DNA from: JAAZLA01 sp964560975
GTDB lineage: Bacteria > Spirochaetota > Spirochaetia > Treponematales > Treponemataceae
Assembly (NCBI GenBank): GCA_964560975.1
Contig: CAZLNE010000092.1
Coordinates: forward strand, 1 to 8,755
DNA: 8,755 nt
Direction of reading: 5' to 3'
Made by a program: the position numbers and the translations under genes. The number at the start of each line of letters is the position of its first letter. The stretch's first letter is position 1. The notes under the pieces are model-generated. The model did not search any database, was not told the DNA's origin, and saw only the letters and a list, made by a program, of their open reading frames with translations. Positions 6,832 to 8,755 of the stretch are shown here, piece by piece.

Positions 6832-7166
6832 ACCGCCGCGGAATAGTGCTCTGGAATGAAACGCCCGCTGCCTCAATCAGCGAAACCGATACAGGCTACG
6901 AGTTTGCTTATTTGGACAGCTGGTTAAAAAACCCCGGTTCCTGCCCAGTTTCTCTAACACTGCCGCTGACCTCGGAACCGTACACCTCTAAAACCTTTTT
7001 TCCCTTTCTCGACGGTTTAATTCCGGAAGGCTGGCTTCTTGAAATTTCAATTAAAAATTGGAAACTCGATCCGAGAGACAGGATGGGGCTTCTTTTGTCA
7101 GTATGCAGAGACTGCATAGGGGCGGTGAGTATTATACCGGACAACAAAGCGGAGACACACGAATGA
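6828..7166 (+). CDS. hipS: HipS-type antitoxin: stand-alone HipA N-terminal domain
   Basis: This 112-aa protein corresponds to the N-terminal subdomain that is fused to the kinase in classical HipA. Family marks are PVSLTLPL (40-47), FFPFLDGLIPEG (57-68) and GLLLSVCRDCIGAVSIIP (87-104). In the E. coli O127:H6 HipBST system the equivalent protein is the actual antitoxin, and a conserved Trp inserts into the kinase active site; Trp69 in PEGWLL is the natural counterpart here. Translation starts with GTG at 6828, with AAGGA 7 nt upstream (6816-6820), overlapping hipB by 4 nt. The stop overlaps the hipT ATG (ATGA, 4 nt), with a GGAG site for hipT inside this gene (7151-7154), so the pair should be made in step. 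It ends cleanly and is not a broken hipA: the downstream kinase has its own start and ribosome-binding site. Confidence 0.88.
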   Translation: MNRRGIVLWNETPAASISETDTGYEFAYLDSWLKNPGSCPVSLTLPLTSEPYTSKTFFPFLDGLIPEGWLLEISIKNWKLDPRDRMGLLLSVCRDCIGAVSIIPDNKAETHE

Positions 7167-8158
7167 AGAATACTAATAACAGACTGTGTTTATGCTGCGG
7201 AAAAAGCCTTGAAGACTTACCTTTTCATGACGGATGGCATGCTTCGTGTTCCCGGCATTTTTTTGGACAAAAAACTGTTCCCGCCCTCGATGTGTCGCAC
7301 AATACCCTTGAGTCCTTTGCACGAATTGCAGTTAACGCAGGAACTACCGTAACAGGAGTGCAGAAAAAAATGTCTCTCCATCTCGAGAGCAGCGGGAAGG
7401 ACAAAAGATTAACCATGGTCGGGTATCCTGCAGGTTTTATTTTAAAACCGCCTGTTGCAGAGTATCCGGATTTACCGGAACTTGAACACTCTCTCATGAG
7501 CCTTGCAGAAACTGCTGGAATTAAAACAGTCCCCCATGCCTTAATCCGTATGGCTTCACAAGATACAGCCTACATCACCCGGAGAATCGACCGGGTATTC
7601 CCTTTTACCGGTACAGGTTCTGAAAAAATTGCCATGGAAGATTTTTGCCAGCTCTCACAGCGTCTCACCGAAGACAAGTATAAGGGCTCGTATGAACAAT
7701 GCGGTAAAATCATCAAGCAATACTCCTCAAGACCTGGACTCGATATGGCAGATTTCTTTTTTCTCATTCTCTTCTGCTTTGTAACCGGCAATGCCGATAT
7801 GCATTTGAAAAACTTTTCACTGCTTCAAAACGATTCAGGCTATATTCTTTCTCCCTCATACGATCTTGTTCCCACCCGCATGCTTATTCCGGAAGACACA
7901 GAGGAAACCGCACTGACAGTGAACGGGAAAAAAAGCAGGCTCACAAGAAACGATTTTACTGCGTTGGGGGAAAGTCTTAACCTTAACGCGAAAGTAATTG
8001 ATAACCTTATTCATAAAACAGTTAACATTCCAGAGGTTCTCAACAAAACCCCGGCACGTAATCTGATTTCTCTGAACCGGTATGAAGAACTAGAGGCACT
8101 AGTGAAAGAACGGTGCAGCCGGCTTAGGGGGAGTTGTGACAGAAAGTGTCAGGGTTAG
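7163..8158 (+). CDS. hipT: HipT-type serine/threonine kinase toxin (HipA C-terminal kinase core)
   Basis: A 331-aa protein kinase of the HipA/PI3-4-kinase-like fold lacking the N-terminal subdomain, which is the separate HipS. Visible parts: a Cys/His-rich start (Cys9, Cys12, His26, Cys29, ending in HFFG), the Gly-rich loop TVTGVQKK (62-69), ATP-binding Lys95 in ILKPP, the TRRID strand (139-143), catalytic Asp212 in GNADMHLKN (209-217) and metal-binding Asp234 in SPSYDLVP (230-237). All positions and the length agree closely with E. coli HipT, which phosphorylates tryptophanyl-tRNA synthetase and stops translation; that target is inferred, not shown, here. Where E. coli HipT has the autophosphorylated Ser-Ile-Ser, this protein has Thr62-Val63-Thr64. 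The start at 7163 is preferred over an in-frame ATG at 7058 because GGAG lies 8 nt upstream and it gives a 4-nt overlap with hipS. The tail carries three cysteines (318, 325, 329). Confidence 0.92.
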   Translation: MKNTNNRLCLCCGKSLEDLPFHDGWHASCSRHFFGQKTVPALDVSHNTLESFARIAVNAGTTVTGVQKKMSLHLESSGKDKRLTMVGYPAGFILKPPVAEYPDLPELEHSLMSLAETAGIKTVPHALIRMASQDTAYITRRIDRVFPFTGTGSEKIAMEDFCQLSQRLTEDKYKGSYEQCGKIIKQYSSRPGLDMADFFFLILFCFVTGNADMHLKNFSLLQNDSGYILSPSYDLVPTRMLIPEDTEETALTVNGKKSRLTRNDFTALGESLNLNAKVIDNLIHKTVNIPEVLNKTPARNLISLNRYEELEALVKERCSRLRGSCDRKCQG

Positions 8159-8182
8159 GGGATATTATAGAGAAGAGGGGAA

Positions 8183-8188
8183 AGGAGG
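8183..8188 (+). promoter_or_regulatory. Strong ribosome-binding site without a matching usual start codon
   Basis: AGGAGG is followed after one base by ATG (8190), which is too close and leads to a stop after four codons, and after six bases by ATT (8195), which is in frame with the long open frame ending at 8497. The site therefore points to a rare ATT start, or to a lost base between it and the gene. Confidence 0.5.
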
Positions 8189-8194
8189 CATGGT

Positions 8195-8497
8195 ATTAAT
8201 TTAAATTATTTTAGTTATGAATTACCAGCAAAGGTAAACGTTAAACAAGAAGATTTTTTTAAAATTTGGAAGGCTCATGGAGTAAAAGTTGGATACGATG
8301 AATGGATGAAGCATTACACCAAAAGAGTCTTGTACTATAAGAATGAGACAGCCAATTTTACCACGCCGGGAGCAGATATTGCTCCTCCGTTTTCAATATC
8401 TGCAGAGAATGAGTCCATTCTGATTGTTTTAGCAGAAATGGTACAGGATTTACTGAAATCGCCAGCAAGACTATATGTTCGTTTTGGAAATGATTAG
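8195..8497 (+). CDS. Small hypothetical protein, non-standard or damaged start
   Basis: I do not recognise this protein. The frame is open from 8171 to the TAG at 8497. From ATT 8195 it would give 100 aa, beginning with a well-mixed, protein-like stretch (NYFSYELPAKVNVKQEDFF, then IWKAHG) and ending ILIVLAEMVQDLLKSPARLYVRFGND, a probable helix plus strand. The only usual start in frame, ATG 8306, would give 63 aa, has no ribosome-binding site and would cut into what looks like continuous coding sequence. AGGAGG at 8183-8188 is 6 nt before the ATT. Alternatively a one-base deletion in a G run after ATG 8190 has shifted the frame and this is a pseudogene. It is soluble, with no signal peptide or membrane segment. 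It lies between hipT and hsdM on the same strand, 36 nt after hipT, so it could be co-transcribed with the toxin operon. Confidence 0.5.
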   Translation: MNLNYFSYELPAKVNVKQEDFFKIWKAHGVKVGYDEWMKHYTKRVLYYKNETANFTTPGADIAPPFSISAENESILIVLAEMVQDLLKSPARLYVRFGND

Positions 8498-8509
8498 GGA
8501 AAGAAGTGC

Positions 8510-8539
8510 TTGACGGGAGAGAAGGATGCGGGGAATAAT
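8510..8539 (+). promoter_or_regulatory. Possible promoter of hsdM
   Basis: TTGACG (8510-8515) and AATAAT (8534-8539) are 18 nt apart, each 5 of 6 to consensus. It would give a leader of about 85 nt containing the hairpin at 8565-8591. A TATAAA at 8602-8607 could be an alternative -10 with only a weak -35 (TAAACA, 8579-8584). Confidence 0.35.
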
Positions 8540-8564
8540 AATTGAAATATGATTTAAATATTAT

Positions 8565-8593
8565 AAAGCACAAAGTAATAAACAGTGCTTTTT
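8565..8593 (+). terminator. Weak hairpin with T-run before hsdM
   Basis: AAAGCAC (8565-8571) and GTGCTTT (8585-8591) are exact reverse complements with a 13-nt loop, running into five T (8589-8593). The stem is short and AT-rich and the loop is long, so it is a modest terminator at best. It could end hipBST or small-ORF transcripts. Confidence 0.35.
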
Positions 8594-8631
8594 CCTTACA
8601 ATATAAAAGTTAACATACATTGGAGAGTAGA

Positions 8632-8755
8632 ATGGCGAAAGCGAAAGATACTGCAACAAAAGAAGAACCTATCGAAAAACAGCTGTGGAAATCGGCTGAC
8701 AAGCTCAGAAAGAACATTGATGCTGCGGAATACAAGCATGTCGTCCTCGGACTCA
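8632..8755 (+). CDS. hsdM: Type I restriction-modification system, DNA methylase subunit HsdM (N-terminal fragment, cut by the window edge)
   Basis: Only the first 41 codons are present. After a short lysine-rich lead, the stretch from about residue 15 (EKQLWKSADKLRKNID, then AAEYKHVVLGL) is the N-terminal helical segment of HsdM adenine methylases, where LRKNIDAAEYKHVVLGL is highly characteristic. HsdM pairs with the HsdS specificity subunit to methylate adenine at a split target site, and with HsdR to cut unmethylated DNA; hsdS and hsdR would be expected beyond the right edge. The ATG at 8632 is preceded by GGAGAG (8622-8627), and the family sequence begins soon after it, so the start is likely right. 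The methylase motifs (NPPF) are outside the window and cannot be checked. Confidence 0.88.
   Translation, partial: MAKAKDTATKEEPIEKQLWKSADKLRKNIDAAEYKHVVLGL

Noticed and set aside
7058..7162. Upstream in-frame start for hipT (ATG 7058)
   Set aside because: It would overlap hipS by more than 100 nt and add 35 residues unlike the HipT N-terminus. ATG 7163 gives the ATGA overlap, a ribosome-binding site and the expected length.
6828..8158. Interpretation as a single hipA broken by a frameshift
   Set aside because: hipS ends at a stop that overlaps a proper ATG with its own GGAG site, each protein has the size of its HipBST counterpart, and HipS keeps the antitoxin-type tryptophan.
8358..8573. 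71-aa minus-strand open frame
   Set aside because: It is antisense to the small plus-strand ORF, lacks a ribosome-binding site and has low-complexity Ser/Pro content.
1..8755. CRISPR arrays, tRNA or rRNA genes, insertion sequences
   Set aside because: No regularly spaced repeats, cloverleaf sequence, transposase motifs or terminal inverted repeats with target duplications were seen by eye; a computed search would be more sensitive.

Overview
The window most resembles a chromosomal stretch of a spirochaete, probably a Treponema. This is tentative. It rests on moderate-to-low GC, a spirochaete-type lipobox (LASC) and a cytoplasmic plant-polysaccharide hydrolase typical of gut or rumen treponemes; no rRNA or other marker is present.

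Layout. (1) Positions 1-4420, minus strand: a tightly packed tryptophan operon, trpE, then a trpG-trpD fusion, then a trpC-trpF fusion that runs off the left edge. I translated the unbroken minus-strand frame 1408-1 by hand. The operon has a near-consensus sigma70 promoter wholly inside a 43-bp imperfect palindrome, with a very short leader, so repression at an operator looks likelier than attenuation. (2) 4525-4959, plus strand: a divergently transcribed small lipoprotein with its own promoter. (3) 4985-5017: a terminator hairpin shared by the lipoprotein gene and the convergent gene. (4) 5027-6433, minus strand: a family 43 glycoside hydrolase without a signal peptide. (5) 6514-8158, plus strand: a complete three-gene hipBST-type toxin-antitoxin operon. 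HipB is the DNA-binding protein, HipS is a stand-alone HipA N-terminal domain, and HipT is the kinase core. The genes overlap by 4 nt each. Three 18-bp operator-like dyads, exactly 40 bp apart, lie upstream, the last one between the -35 and -10 boxes, and the hipB transcript is probably leaderless. (6) 8159-8755: a small unrecognised ORF with an odd start, followed by the first 41 codons of a type I restriction-modification methylase (hsdM) cut by the right edge.

How they fit together. The trp genes cover chorismate to indole-glycerol phosphate, with trpBA presumably beyond the left edge. The right third looks like the edge of a defence/stress island (toxin-antitoxin plus type I R-M). The best candidate for something new is the HipBST module: the kinase carries Thr-Val-Thr where the E. 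coli HipT has Ser-Ile-Ser, and its regulatory region is highly ordered. The E. coli HipT is known to phosphorylate tryptophanyl-tRNA synthetase, so the nearby trp operon is suggestive, but the two share no transcript.
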